Assembly (NCBI GenBank): GCA_947628385.1
Contig: CANQZS010000038.1
Coordinates: forward strand, 1 to 11,376
Reading direction: 5' to 3'
DNA from: an uncultured Clostridia bacterium
Lineage (GTDB): Bacteria > Bacillota > Clostridia > Oscillospirales > Ruminococcaceae
Length of the DNA: 11,376 nt
Part shown: in pieces, positions 1 to 7,363 of the stretch
Numbering within the stretch: position 1 is the first letter of the stretch
How the letters are laid out: the number at the start of each line of letters is the position of its first letter
Translations under genes and position numbers: made by a program
The notes under the pieces: generated by a model
What the model was told of the DNA's origin: nothing
The model's database searches: none
Seen by the model: the letters and a program-made list of their open reading frames with translations, nothing else

Positions 1-777
1 TGTTGAGAGAGCTTCGCCCTCGATGTCCTCGGCAATGATAACGAGCTTCTTGCCGCTCTGTACGATCTGTTCAAGCAGCGGGAGGATCTCCTGTATAGAG
101 GAGATCTTCTTATCGGTGATAAGAATGTAAGCGTCGTCTATAACGGCTTCCATTTTATCGGTATCGGTAACCATATAAGGCGTGATGTAGCCGCGGTCGA
201 ACTGCATACCCTCAACTACCTCGGAATAAGTCTCTGCGGTCTTGGATTCCTCAATGGTGATAACACCATCGGAGGTGACCTTTTCCATAGCGTCTGCGAT
301 GAGCTTTCCTACGTCCTCATCGGCTGCGGAAATTGCGGCAACGTTAGCGATCTCAGCAGAGCCTGCGACCTCCTTGGAATTTGATTTGATAGCTTCAACA
401 GCGGTATCAACAGCCTTAGCCATGCCCTTTTTGACGATCATGGGATTAGCTCCGGCAGCAATATTTTTCATTCCCTCGCGGATAAGAGCCTGAGCGAGGA
501 GCGTAGCGGTAGTTGTACCGTCGCCGGCAGCGTCATTGGTCTTGGTAGCTACCTCCTTGACGAGCTGTGCGCCCATGTTCTCGAATGCGTTTTCAAGCTC
601 TATCTCCTTGGCAATGGTAACGCCGTCGTTAGTGATAAGGGGAGAGCCGAACTTCTTGTCGAGAACTACGTTCCTGCCCTTAGGACCGAGAGTGATCTTT
701 ACTGTATCTGCAAGCTTGTCGATACCTGCCTGCAGGGATTTTCTTGCTTCCTCGCCATAAATAATATCCTTAGCCAT
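1..777 (-). CDS. groEL: GroEL (Hsp60) chaperonin, N-terminal part, cut by window edge
   Basis: Subunit of the cytosolic double-ring ATP-dependent chaperonin that folds proteins together with GroES. The minus strand reads 259 uninterrupted codons from the ATG at 777 to the edge; the family is about 540 residues, so roughly the C-terminal half is outside. Visible family hallmarks are the start MAKDIIYGEEARKSL, the nucleotide-binding TLGPKGRNVVLDKK, and the ATPase loop NDAAGDGTTTATLLAQ whose Asp is catalytic, followed by GANPMIVKKG. The equatorial and intermediate domains and the beginning of the apical domain are therefore present. An AAAGGAGA ribosome binding site (787-794) precedes the start. 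The gene lies 46 bases after groES in the same direction, the usual groESL operon, so it should share the CIRCE-controlled promoter. Identification is secure. Confidence 0.97.
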   Translation of the reverse strand, partial: MAKDIIYGEEARKSLQAGIDKLADTVKITLGPKGRNVVLDKKFGSPLITNDGVTIAKEIELENAFENMGAQLVKEVATKTNDAAGDGTTTATLLAQALIREGMKNIAAGANPMIVKKGMAKAVDTAVEAIKSNSKEVAGSAEIANVAAISAADEDVGKLIADAMEKVTSDGVITIEESKTAETYSEVVEGMQFDRGYITPYMVTDTDKMEAVIDDAYILITDKKISSIQEILPLLEQIVQSGKKLVIIAEDIEGEALST

Positions 778-823
778 GATAAATTATCTCCTTTACAAAT
801 ATCTTAAAAATAGCGTTCTAAGC

Positions 824-1108
824 TTATTCAACTACTGCAAGAATGTCGTCCTGACGGAGGATAGTGTATTCCACGCCGTCTACCTTGACCTCTGTGCCGC
901 TGTATTTGGAAATAAGGACCTTTTGTCCCTTTTTGACGAACATTTTAACTTCCTTTCCGTCAACGATACCGCCGGGACCTACCTCGACGATCTCAGCTAT
1001 TTGAGGCTTTTCCTTAGCGCTTCCGGCGAGGATTATACCGCTCTTGGTGGTCTCCTCAGCCTCGGTCATTTTGATAACGACTCTGTCTGCAAGTGGTTTG
1101 ATGGTCAT
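824..1108 (-). CDS. groES: GroES (Hsp10) co-chaperonin
   Basis: Co-chaperonin that forms a heptameric lid on the GroEL ring and triggers substrate encapsulation. The 94-residue length is normal for the family. The sequence begins MTIKPLADRVVIK, has the GroEL-contacting mobile loop around residues 18-34 (ETTKSGIILAGSAKEK), the conserved VGPG segment near residues 43-46, and the characteristic ending with YSGTEVK (about 69-75), a VEYTILR core and DILAVVE. The ATG at 1108 has an AAAGGAG ribosome binding site at 1118-1124 with 9-base spacing. It is the first gene of the groESL operon, and its leader carries the CIRCE operator, so heat-inducible repression by HrcA is expected. hrcA itself is not in the window. 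Confidence 0.97.
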   Translation of the reverse strand: MTIKPLADRVVIKMTEAEETTKSGIILAGSAKEKPQIAEIVEVGPGGIVDGKEVKMFVKKGQKVLISKYSGTEVKVDGVEYTILRQDDILAVVE

Positions 1109-1177
1109 AATAAAAAACTCCTTTCGATTTATCGCGGTGTGTATCCTGTTCCCTTGTATAAAGGACGGGGGAACCGG

Positions 1178-1204
1178 TTAGCACTTTGCTTGTCAGTGTG
1201 TTAG
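1178..1204. promoter_or_regulatory. Degenerate second CIRCE-like half-site pair overlapping the main operator
   Basis: TTAGCACTT-N9-GTGTGTTAG has the same 9-N9-9 geometry as CIRCE, with 14 of 18 arm positions matching. Its last four bases (TTAG) are the first four of the perfect CIRCE. It falls in the transcribed leader. Whether HrcA binds it is unknown; it may be a decayed duplicate. Confidence 0.5.
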
Positions 1205-1227
1205 CACTCATTTAATTTGAGTGCTAA
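1201..1227. promoter_or_regulatory. CIRCE operator (HrcA binding site)
   Basis: A perfect inverted repeat TTAGCACTC-N9-GAGTGCTAA matches the CIRCE consensus exactly. It abuts the -10 hexamer and spans the predicted start of the groESL transcript, the classic position at which HrcA represses chaperone genes. Confidence 0.97.
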
Positions 1228-1253
1228 TTATATTTTACCAATATTTCCGTAAA
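1227..1253 (-). promoter_or_regulatory. Predicted groESL promoter (sigma-A type)
   Basis: On the minus strand a perfect TATAAT (1227-1232) touches the CIRCE. The best -35 candidates upstream are TTTACG (1248-1253) with a 15-base spacer, or TTGATT (1254-1259) paired with the overlapping TAAAAT (1232-1237) at 16 bases. The -10 is convincing, while the exact -35 is ambiguous. Confidence 0.65.
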
Positions 1254-1338
1254 AATCAAGAGGTTTTATAATATTTAAAATTATTTCAGCGCATTGCACA
1301 AATATTTTTATAGCAATTCCATAAAAACAGGCTATATT

Positions 1339-1833
1339 TTACAAATCATTCCGTTCTTTTTCCACCTTTAGAATAGGATAGCCCTCTTCATACGGCTTTA
1401 CAATATATGGGTGTGAATCTGCAAAGGCAAATATTTTTTCCGCAAGGCGATCCCGTTCAAGCTCGCCGCAAAGCTCGGAAAGTGGCTTGGAATACATCGT
1501 CGGGCATATGGAAGCTATGGATATGACTCTTCTGCCGCCAAGCTCCATTATACGGTAAGGCCATATCCTGCAGTCAAAGGGCTTGTCGTCTCCGAGGGTG
1601 CAGCCGGAATCCCTGTCAAGAGCGGGGCAATAGAAAAGATCGTCCTCCGATCCCTCCATGCGGAACAGCCAGCCGTCACCTTTTTTCACAAATGAAAGCT
1701 TGGGAAAGCGTTCCGAAATGCGGTCTTTGAGCTCGCCGTCCAGTACCGGAGTTTCCCAGATGTCGTATTTGTCGAACACGCAGCATATGCGGCAGGAAGC
1801 GCAGTCGCTGCTTTTAAGAATATTTTTCAGCAT
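1339..1833 (-). CDS. YkgJ-type cysteine-cluster protein (putative metal-binding)
   Basis: A 164-residue cytosolic protein of the CxxCxxCC family (often labelled YkgJ or zinc/iron-chelating domain). It shows the signature CASCRICC at residues 11-18, then Cys69 and Cys78 in a CPALDRDSGC segment, and Cys88 in KPFDCRIWPYR, where family members have KPxxCRxWP; another Cys at 110 sits in SICP. These cysteines are thought to bind a metal, possibly Fe-S or Zn; the biochemical role of the family is poorly defined and I do not assign one. The ATG at 1833 has a strong GGGAGGAT ribosome binding site (complement of 1840-1847). The gene starts 16 bases after the mtnA stop, so the two are very likely cotranscribed. 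No convincing terminator follows in the AT-rich stretch before groES. Confidence 0.85.
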   Translation of the reverse strand: MLKNILKSSDCASCRICCVFDKYDIWETPVLDGELKDRISERFPKLSFVKKGDGWLFRMEGSEDDLFYCPALDRDSGCTLGDDKPFDCRIWPYRIMELGGRRVISIASICPTMYSKPLSELCGELERDRLAEKIFAFADSHPYIVKPYEEGYPILKVEKERNDL

Positions 1834-1849
1834 AATATTATCCTCCCGA

Positions 1850-2905
1850 TCATTTTTTCAACGATCCGCGTAAGCTTTTTTCAAACGGCGGCAGGCAAAT
1901 GCCATTTTCCGTTACAATAGCGGTTATAAGGCTGTGATCCGTAACGTCAAATGCAGGGTTCAGGCATTTTACCTCCGGAGCGGAGGGCGAGGAGAAAAAC
2001 ATTGTCCGTATCTCGCTGCCGTCGCGGAATTCTATGGGAATATCCTTTCCGCTCCTGCATGATAAGTCGATAGTGGTAGACGGGCAGAAAACATAGAATG
2101 GTATTCCGTAATGCTTTGCAAGTATAGCCGCGCCGCTGGTACCGATCTTGTTTGCGGTATCGCCGTTGGCGGCAACTCTGTCGCAGCCCGTAAAGACCGC
2201 TTGTATGAGTCCCTCATTCATAACGAATGAAGCCATGTTGTCGCATATAAGAGTTACGTCTATGCCCGCCTTATCGAGCTCGTAGGCAGTAAGCCTTGCT
2301 CCCTGAAGAAGAGGGCGCGTCTCGTCGGCGTAGACGCGGAATTTCAAGCCGCGTTCGCTGCCGAGGAAAATAGTTCCCAGACCGGTGCCGTATCTTGATG
2401 TCGCCAGAGGACCGGCATTGCAGTGGGTAAGTATGCCGTCGCCGTCCTTTACGAGGGTAAGACCGTACTCCGAAATTTTAAGGCACATATGAATATCTTC
2501 AAGGTGGATATTCAGGGCAGTCTGTTTAAGGATCTCCCGTATTTCCGCAGCGGATCCGTTCTTATGCTCACGGGCTGCGGAGAGGCATCTTCCGATCGCT
2601 GCGGAAAGATTTACCGCTGTAGGACGTGCTGATGAAAAGTATTCTCCGACTTGGGAAAGCTTATCGAGGAATTCCTCGGTATCGGAGGAGCTTATCCTGC
2701 GGGAGATAACATACATTGCATATCCGGCGCAGATCCCGATCGCCGGAGCGCCTCTGACCCGCAGAGAGGATATAGCTTCAAATATCTCCTCGGCGGAGCT
2801 GAGGTAAAGCAGCTTTGTACGGTTCGGGAGAAGCGTCTGGTCGATGATGATAACTGAGTTTTCGTCATCGGAAAGCCGCACGCTGTCGGTATCGTAATAT
2901 TCCAT
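1850..2905 (-). CDS. mtnA: S-methyl-5-thioribose-1-phosphate isomerase (aIF-2B family)
   Basis: Cytosolic aldose-ketose isomerase converting 5-methylthioribose-1-phosphate to 5-methylthioribulose-1-phosphate in methionine salvage; some relatives act on 5-deoxyribose-1-phosphate. The 351-residue length is normal. Family motifs are clear: RVRGAPAIGICAGYAM (about 49-64), ILTHCNAGPLATSRYGTGLGT (158-178) with the catalytic cysteine at Cys162, YADETRPLLQGARLTAYEL (192-210), and GCDRVAANGDTANKIGT (240-256) with the catalytic aspartate at Asp242. These correspond to the Cys160/Asp240 pair known in the Bacillus enzyme. The ATG at 2905 follows an AGGA ribosome binding site (complement of 2912-2915). 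It is the first gene of a unit with the Cys-cluster protein. No other methionine-salvage gene (mtnK, mtnB, mtnD) is nearby, so the physiological substrate is open. Confidence 0.92.
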   Translation of the reverse strand: MEYYDTDSVRLSDDENSVIIIDQTLLPNRTKLLYLSSAEEIFEAISSLRVRGAPAIGICAGYAMYVISRRISSSDTEEFLDKLSQVGEYFSSARPTAVNLSAAIGRCLSAAREHKNGSAAEIREILKQTALNIHLEDIHMCLKISEYGLTLVKDGDGILTHCNAGPLATSRYGTGLGTIFLGSERGLKFRVYADETRPLLQGARLTAYELDKAGIDVTLICDNMASFVMNEGLIQAVFTGCDRVAANGDTANKIGTSGAAILAKHYGIPFYVFCPSTTIDLSCRSGKDIPIEFRDGSEIRTMFFSSPSAPEVKCLNPAFDVTDHSLITAIVTENGICLPPFEKSLRGSLKK

Positions 2906-2974
2906 ATATTATCCTGCCGTTAAAGGCGGGGACGTTTTCACCTCTTTGAGAAATAAAGTTTTCTGTGCAAAGGA

Positions 2975-3003
2975 ATTATATCACAACCTGACGGATAAGT
3001 AAA
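2975..3003 (-). promoter_or_regulatory. Predicted mtnA promoter
   Basis: On the minus strand, -35 TTTACT (2998-3003), a 17-base spacer and a perfect -10 TATAAT (2975-2980) would start a transcript near 2968, about 60 bases before the mtnA ATG. Confidence 0.7.
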
Positions 3004-3040
3004 GTGCTTTTTGAAAATATTTCATTTGCCGGATCATGAT

Positions 3041-3057
3041 AATTTTAACATAAAATT
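3041..3057. repeat. 17-base perfect palindrome between divergent promoters
   Basis: AATTTTA-ACA-TAAAATT is a perfect inverted repeat about 40 bases upstream of the mtnA -35 and about 75 upstream of the kinase -35. It could be an operator, but it is AT-only in the arms and may be chance in this AT-rich interval. Apart from this and the two promoters I see nothing in 2906-3239. Confidence 0.3.
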
Positions 3058-3132
3058 CCTTTATTTATAAGCTGTGTATAACAATTAATACTCTGTTCAT
3101 TAAAAATTTTCAAAATAAGCCCGCCAAGCAAG

Positions 3133-3161
3133 TTGCGACAGTATGAAAAATGTTGTATAAT
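3133..3161 (+). promoter_or_regulatory. Predicted promoter of the phosphorelay operon
   Basis: TTGCGA (3133-3138), exactly 17 bases, then TATAAT (3156-3161). The transcript would begin near 3168 and give a leader of about 70 bases before the kinase start. No other promoter of this quality was seen in the four-gene operon. Confidence 0.75.
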
Positions 3162-3239
3162 TAAAATAACTGTATGAATAAAGGATCTGTAAAGCGTATT
3201 TCTGCTTTTTGCATATAGGATCATGGAGGTTTTTTCTTG

Positions 3240-5786
3240 ATGATAATAAAAAATAAAACAAACAGATTCCTGATCTTCAGTATCGTGGTGATAATAATTA
3301 CCTGCCTTATCGTTTTCGGAGTGCTGATAAACGCTACTAACCGCAAAAATGCCGAAATGATCGGCAATATCGTTTCAATATATATGGAGGAAATGAACCG
3401 GCGCATTGCCGCACATCTCGATACCGTTATTGATCTGAAGCTTTCCGGAGCGGAGGAAATGACCGCTATGGATCCTCCGGAAAATTTCAGCAGCTATGAT
3501 ACCGCCGCCGCTGCACTTGAATACAGCGCCAGAACAAGAGATTTTACATACCTCGGCTTTTCCTGCGGAAATGATATTGTTACAGTGTATGGTCCGGAAG
3601 CCTTGTCTGCAATTCCGGAGAATTTCCATGAGGCGATAAAAGAGGGAAATAGCATCATGACCGCCGGCAAGGATCAGAACGGCGGCAGCATGATAATAAT
3701 AGGCGTTCCCGCAGAATATGAGCTCGACGGTGGAAAACGGTCGGACGCCGTTATAGTCGGACTTGACACAGGCTTCATGGATCAGGTGCTTTCCGTTGAG
3801 CATACGGAGGATATACTCGTTTATTCAATGCTTATTCGCAGAGACGGTTCCTTTGTGCTTGCGGACGATCAGGACAGTGAGACTTATTTCGATAAATTTA
3901 TGGCTCAGGCTATGGAATACGACGGGAAAATGCCCGAGGATAACGTATCCGAAATGAAAAGCGCCATTGCAGCCGGAGAAAGCTATTCCTCAACATATAA
4001 GACCGCCGCAGGCACAGGTCATGTGTATTTCACGGCTCTTCCGGGCACGGAATGGTACCTTGTGACGGTCATGCCCTACGGAAAAATAGATGAGACTATC
4101 TCCGACCTTAACAGCGACTGGATAGACCTTGTGATAATCTCATGCAGCTCGATGCTTCTCGTTCTGCTTATAATATTCGTCATATACTACAATATGAGCA
4201 GTCATCAGATGAAAGAGCTGGAAAAGGCACGGGCGGAGGCTCTCCATGCAACAAAGGCAAAGAGCGAGTTCCTCTCAAATATGAGCCACGATATTCGCAC
4301 GCCTATGAACGCCATAGTCGGAATGACGGCTATAGCCGGCACAAATATTGACGATAAACAGCAGGTGCAGAACTGCCTTAACAAGATAGCCCTTTCAAGC
4401 AAGCATCTGCTGGGACTTATAAACGATATTCTGGATATGTCCAAGATCGAAAGCGGAAAGATGACGCTCAATATGGAGCAGATCTCTCTGCGGGAGGTCA
4501 TAGACAGCATAGTCAGCATAGTGCAGCCTCAGGCAAAAAGCAAGCACCAGAGCTTTGAAGTCTCAATACACGATATTATAAGCGAGGACGTTTACTGCGA
4601 CAGCGTCCGGCTCAATCAGGTGCTGCTGAATCTTCTTTCAAACGCAGTGAAATTTACTCCGGATAACGGAGCGATACGCATTTCCGTATATGAAGCCGCG
4701 TCTCCATTGGGCGAGACTCATGTAAGAGTTTTCATAGAGGTAAAGGATAATGGCATAGGAATGTCTCCGGAATTCCAGAAGCACGTTTTCGAGACGTTTG
4801 TAAGAGAGGACAGCTCACGCGTCCGCAAGACCGAGGGAACAGGTCTCGGTATGCCGATAACAAAATATATCGTGGAGGCAATGGGCGGTACCATAGAATG
4901 CGAGAGCGAACAGGGAAAGGGTACTTCGTTCCATGTTACCGTTGACCTTGAAAAGGCTCTTGTACGCGAGGAGGATATGATTCTTCCGAACTGGGATATG
5001 CTCGTTGTTGACGACGACGATCAACTTTGCCGCAGCGCTGTGAAAGCTCTTGAAGAGATCGGCATAAACGCGGAATGGACTCTCGACGGCGAATCCGCCG
5101 TGCGTATGGCGGAGGAAAGACATCTTAAAGGCAGGGCGTTCCAGATAGTTCTGCTTGACTGGAAGCTCCCGGGAATAGACGGTATCGAGACTGCAAAGCA
5201 GATCAGAAAAAAGGTAGGGGACGATGTTCCCATACTCCTTATATCGGCTTACGACTGGAGCGAGATAGAGACTGAGGCAAGATCCGCGGGAATAAACGGA
5301 TTCATTGCAAAGCCACTGTTCAAATCAACACTTTATTACGGACTAAAGGAATTCATGATCCCCGAGGGAAAGACCGAGGAGATCCATGAAAAGAAAATAG
5401 ATCTCACCGGACACAGGATACTCCTTGCGGAGGATAACGACCTTAACTGGGAGATCGCCGACGCGCTCCTTGAGGAGATCGGTCTGGAAATAGACAGAGC
5501 CGAAAACGGCAGACAGTGCGTTGACAAATTCAAGGAGTCCGAGGTCGGTCGGTACGACGCGATCCTTATGGATATAAGAATGCCCGTCATGACAGGCTAT
5601 GAGGCTGCGGAAGCGATACGCGCGCTTGACAGGGACGATTTCAATATCCCTATAATCGCTATGACGGCGGACGCATTTGCAGAGGACGTTAAAAAATGCA
5701 TCGAAAGCGGAATGAACGCTCATGTTGCAAAGCCGATAGATATAGATGAAGTTGCAAAAGTCCTTGAAAAATATATAAAAGAATGA
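3240..5786 (+). CDS. Membrane hybrid sensor histidine kinase with two receiver domains
   Basis: An inner-membrane sensor of 848 residues that autophosphorylates on His and passes phosphate through receivers to an HPt protein. Order: TM1 (about 10-32), an extracellular sensor region (about 33-290, resembling Cache/PAS-like domains, ligand unknown), TM2 (about 295-318), and HisKA with the H-box FLSNMSHDIRTPMNAIVGM (His350). The HATPase follows with N-box LLNLLSNAVKFTP (about 462-474), G1 VKDNGIGMS and G2 GTGLGMPITK. Receiver 1 (about 586-700) has phospho-acceptor Asp640 in LLDWKLPGIDG and Lys691. Receiver 2 (about 726-848) has Asp778 in LMDIRMPVMTG and Lys831. Both receivers keep their acidic pockets. 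The ATG at 3240 follows GGAGG (3225-3229) by 10 bases; a TTG at 3237 would add one residue. The HPt gene follows 34 bases later. Confidence 0.95.
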   Translation: MIIKNKTNRFLIFSIVVIIITCLIVFGVLINATNRKNAEMIGNIVSIYMEEMNRRIAAHLDTVIDLKLSGAEEMTAMDPPENFSSYDTAAAALEYSARTRDFTYLGFSCGNDIVTVYGPEALSAIPENFHEAIKEGNSIMTAGKDQNGGSMIIIGVPAEYELDGGKRSDAVIVGLDTGFMDQVLSVEHTEDILVYSMLIRRDGSFVLADDQDSETYFDKFMAQAMEYDGKMPEDNVSEMKSAIAAGESYSSTYKTAAGTGHVYFTALPGTEWYLVTVMPYGKIDETISDLNSDWIDLVIISCSSMLLVLLIIFVIYYNMSSHQMKELEKARAEALHATKAKSEFLSNMSHDIRTPMNAIVGMTAIAGTNIDDKQQVQNCLNKIALSSKHLLGLINDILDMSKIESGKMTLNMEQISLREVIDSIVSIVQPQAKSKHQSFEVSIHDIISEDVYCDSVRLNQVLLNLLSNAVKFTPDNGAIRISVYEAASPLGETHVRVFIEVKDNGIGMSPEFQKHVFETFVREDSSRVRKTEGTGLGMPITKYIVEAMGGTIECESEQGKGTSFHVTVDLEKALVREEDMILPNWDMLVVDDDDQLCRSAVKALEEIGINAEWTLDGESAVRMAEERHLKGRAFQIVLLDWKLPGIDGIETAKQIRKKVGDDVPILLISAYDWSEIETEARSAGINGFIAKPLFKSTLYYGLKEFMIPEGKTEEIHEKKIDLTGHRILLAEDNDLNWEIADALLEEIGLEIDRAENGRQCVDKFKESEVGRYDAILMDIRMPVMTGYEAAEAIRALDRDDFNIPIIAMTADAFAEDVKKCIESGMNAHVAKPIDIDEVAKVLEKYIKE

Positions 5787-5820
5787 TATTCAATAAATCA
5801 ATAATGAAAGGAGATCTTTT

Positions 5821-6171
5821 ATGGATCTTATTGCTGAGCTTGAAGGTCTCGGAGTGAATACCTCTGAGGCGCTTTCAAGATTTATGAACAACAAGGCTCT
5901 TTATGTGAGAATGTTAGGGAAATTTCCGGCGGCTGCAAGAGAAGCCGACGTTTCCTCCCATTTCAAGGCTAAGGACTACGATACTGCCGTGGCGTCGGCT
6001 CATACGCTGAAAGGCGTTACGGGAAATCTTTCCCTTACGCCGCTGTATGCCGCGTATACGGACATTGTTGCTCTTCTCAGAGGCGGTCAGCCCGAAAAGG
6101 CGGAGGCGATCCTCGAAGAGATTCTTCCCACAGAGGAGAAAATAATCGCCTGTATAGAAAAGAATTCCTGA
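5821..6171 (+). CDS. Free-standing HPt (histidine phosphotransfer) protein
   Basis: A 116-residue helical cytosolic protein. The motif AHTLKGVTGNLS (residues 60-71) is the HPt signature, with His61 as the phosphorylated residue and the Lys-Gly three positions on typical of the family. It should accept phosphate from a receiver of the upstream hybrid kinase and donate it to downstream response regulators. The start is well set by AAAGGAG (5807-5813) seven bases before the ATG. It sits 34 bases after the kinase stop and 33 bases before the HD-GYP regulator in the same direction, which supports one operon and one pathway. No other domain is visible. Confidence 0.93.
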   Translation: MDLIAELEGLGVNTSEALSRFMNNKALYVRMLGKFPAAAREADVSSHFKAKDYDTAVASAHTLKGVTGNLSLTPLYAAYTDIVALLRGGQPEKAEAILEEILPTEEKIIACIEKNS

Positions 6172-6204
6172 TACAGTTAAAAAATATTATTTACGGAGGC
6201 TGCT

Positions 6205-7245
6205 GTGAATAACGCTATTTTGATCGTTGATGATATGGAGATCAACAGGGCTATTTTAGCCGAGGGCTTTAAAGATGAATATGAGATACTTGAAGCGGAA
6301 AACGGCAGGCAGGCTATAGAGCTGCTCGATTCAAACAATAATATAGCTGCGGTGCTTCTTGATCTTATAATGCCCGAAATGGACGGAATGGGCGTTCTGA
6401 AAGAAATGAACGACAGCGGAAAGATAGTGCATATACCGGTATTCATCATAACCGCCGAAAACAGCGAAAAAATGTTGATGGACGCTTATAATCTCGGCGC
6501 GGTGGACGTTATAACAAAGCCGTTCATGATGAACTTCCTGCGCTGCCGTATAGGGAACATCATCGAGCTGTACCGGCACAGGAACGATCTGGAGGAGATC
6601 GTAAACGAGCAGGTGGAGCGGCTCAATAAGATAAATCTGTCCATGGTGGAGACTCTTGCCACGCTTATAGAGTTCCGGGACTGCGAATCGGGAGAGCACG
6701 TAAAGCGCATATGCGGTCTGACCGATATACTTATGACTGCGGTCACGGAAATGTATCCGGAATATTATCTTCCGAGAAGCGAGATAGATAAGATAGTTAC
6801 CGCGTCGATACTCCACGACGTCGGAAAAATAGCTATACCGGACGGCATACTAAATAAGCCGGGACGTCTCACCAAGGAGGAATTTGAGATAATGAAGCAG
6901 CATACTACCCGAGGTTGCGATATTCTCACCCAGATACCTAACATAATGGACGTTGATATTTACAATTACAGCTATGATATTGCGCGGCACCACCATGAGC
7001 GCTGGGACGGAAGAGGCTATCCCGACGGTATTTCCGGAGACAATATCTCCATATGGGCGCAGGTAGTGGCGGTCGCCGACGTTTACGACGCGCTTGTTTC
7101 TCCGAGAGTATATAAAAAAGCATTCGATTTTGAAACGGCTGTGAAGATGATAAACGACGGCGAATGCGGAGTTTTCAACCCAAAGGTCCTTGAAGCGTTC
7201 AACAGATCTGCGGATAAGATACGCTCCAAGGAGATCGAAGAGTAA
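6205..7245 (+). CDS. Response regulator with HD-GYP domain, predicted cyclic-di-GMP phosphodiesterase
   Basis: RpfG-type regulator of 346 residues. The N-terminal receiver (about 3-120) has the acidic pair Asp9/Asp10, phospho-acceptor Asp53 in LLDLIMPEMDG, Thr83 and Lys105. A helical linker leads to an HD-GYP domain (about 145-340). All eight positions that bind metal in characterised HD-GYP enzymes appear present: Glu161 and His165 (ESGEH), His204-Asp205 (ILHDVGKIAIPD), His233 (KQHT), His263-His264 (HHHERWDGRGYP) and Asp292 (AVADVYDAL). The GYP triplet is at 271-273. Hydrolysis of cyclic di-GMP is therefore expected, controlled by phosphorylation. The start is GTG at 6205 with GGAGG (6195-6199) five bases upstream. 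The product probably receives phosphate from the HPt protein encoded just before it. Confidence 0.94.
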   Translation: MNNAILIVDDMEINRAILAEGFKDEYEILEAENGRQAIELLDSNNNIAAVLLDLIMPEMDGMGVLKEMNDSGKIVHIPVFIITAENSEKMLMDAYNLGAVDVITKPFMMNFLRCRIGNIIELYRHRNDLEEIVNEQVERLNKINLSMVETLATLIEFRDCESGEHVKRICGLTDILMTAVTEMYPEYYLPRSEIDKIVTASILHDVGKIAIPDGILNKPGRLTKEEFEIMKQHTTRGCDILTQIPNIMDVDIYNYSYDIARHHHERWDGRGYPDGISGDNISIWAQVVAVADVYDALVSPRVYKKAFDFETAVKMINDGECGVFNPKVLEAFNRSADKIRSKEIEE

Positions 7246-7320
7246 CAGTACCGGCTTTGATACGGCATTGACCTGAAAGGCTTGCGGATCATAGGCTGCA
7301 ATAAACCAAACGAAACGCCG

Positions 7321-7363
7321 AAAGGAGGAATGCTTGCTTTTGCAGGCATTATCATTAATATGA
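7321..7363 (+). promoter_or_regulatory. Possible translational-coupling leader: SD plus 9-codon minicistron
   Basis: AAAGGAGG (7321-7328) is followed after 5 bases by TTG (7334). That frame encodes MLLQALSLI and stops at TGA 7361-7363, overlapping the ATG at 7360 as ATGA. This gives the misplaced ribosome binding site a job: loading ribosomes that reinitiate at 7360. The competing reading is simple initiation at ATG 7330, only one base after GGAGG, which is too close to be efficient. Confidence 0.35.

Noticed and set aside
776..1204. 142-codon plus-strand frame antisense to groES
   Set aside because: It overlaps the certain groES gene completely and shows no recognisable protein features.
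1309..1340. TATAGC...GCTATA repeat as terminator of the mtnA unit
   Set aside because: Only six AT-rich pairs with a 16-base loop, and the T-run is on the wrong side for minus-strand transcription.
3183..3222. Resemblance between the kinase leader and 8565-8598 (both contain GCTTTTTGCA near GATCA)
   Set aside because: The match is short, interrupted and in AT-rich DNA, so I cannot separate it from chance.
7282..7359. TTG 7282 start for the degenerate HD-GYP regulator
   Set aside because: No suitably spaced ribosome binding site, and the 26 extra residues have no counterpart in the paralogue.
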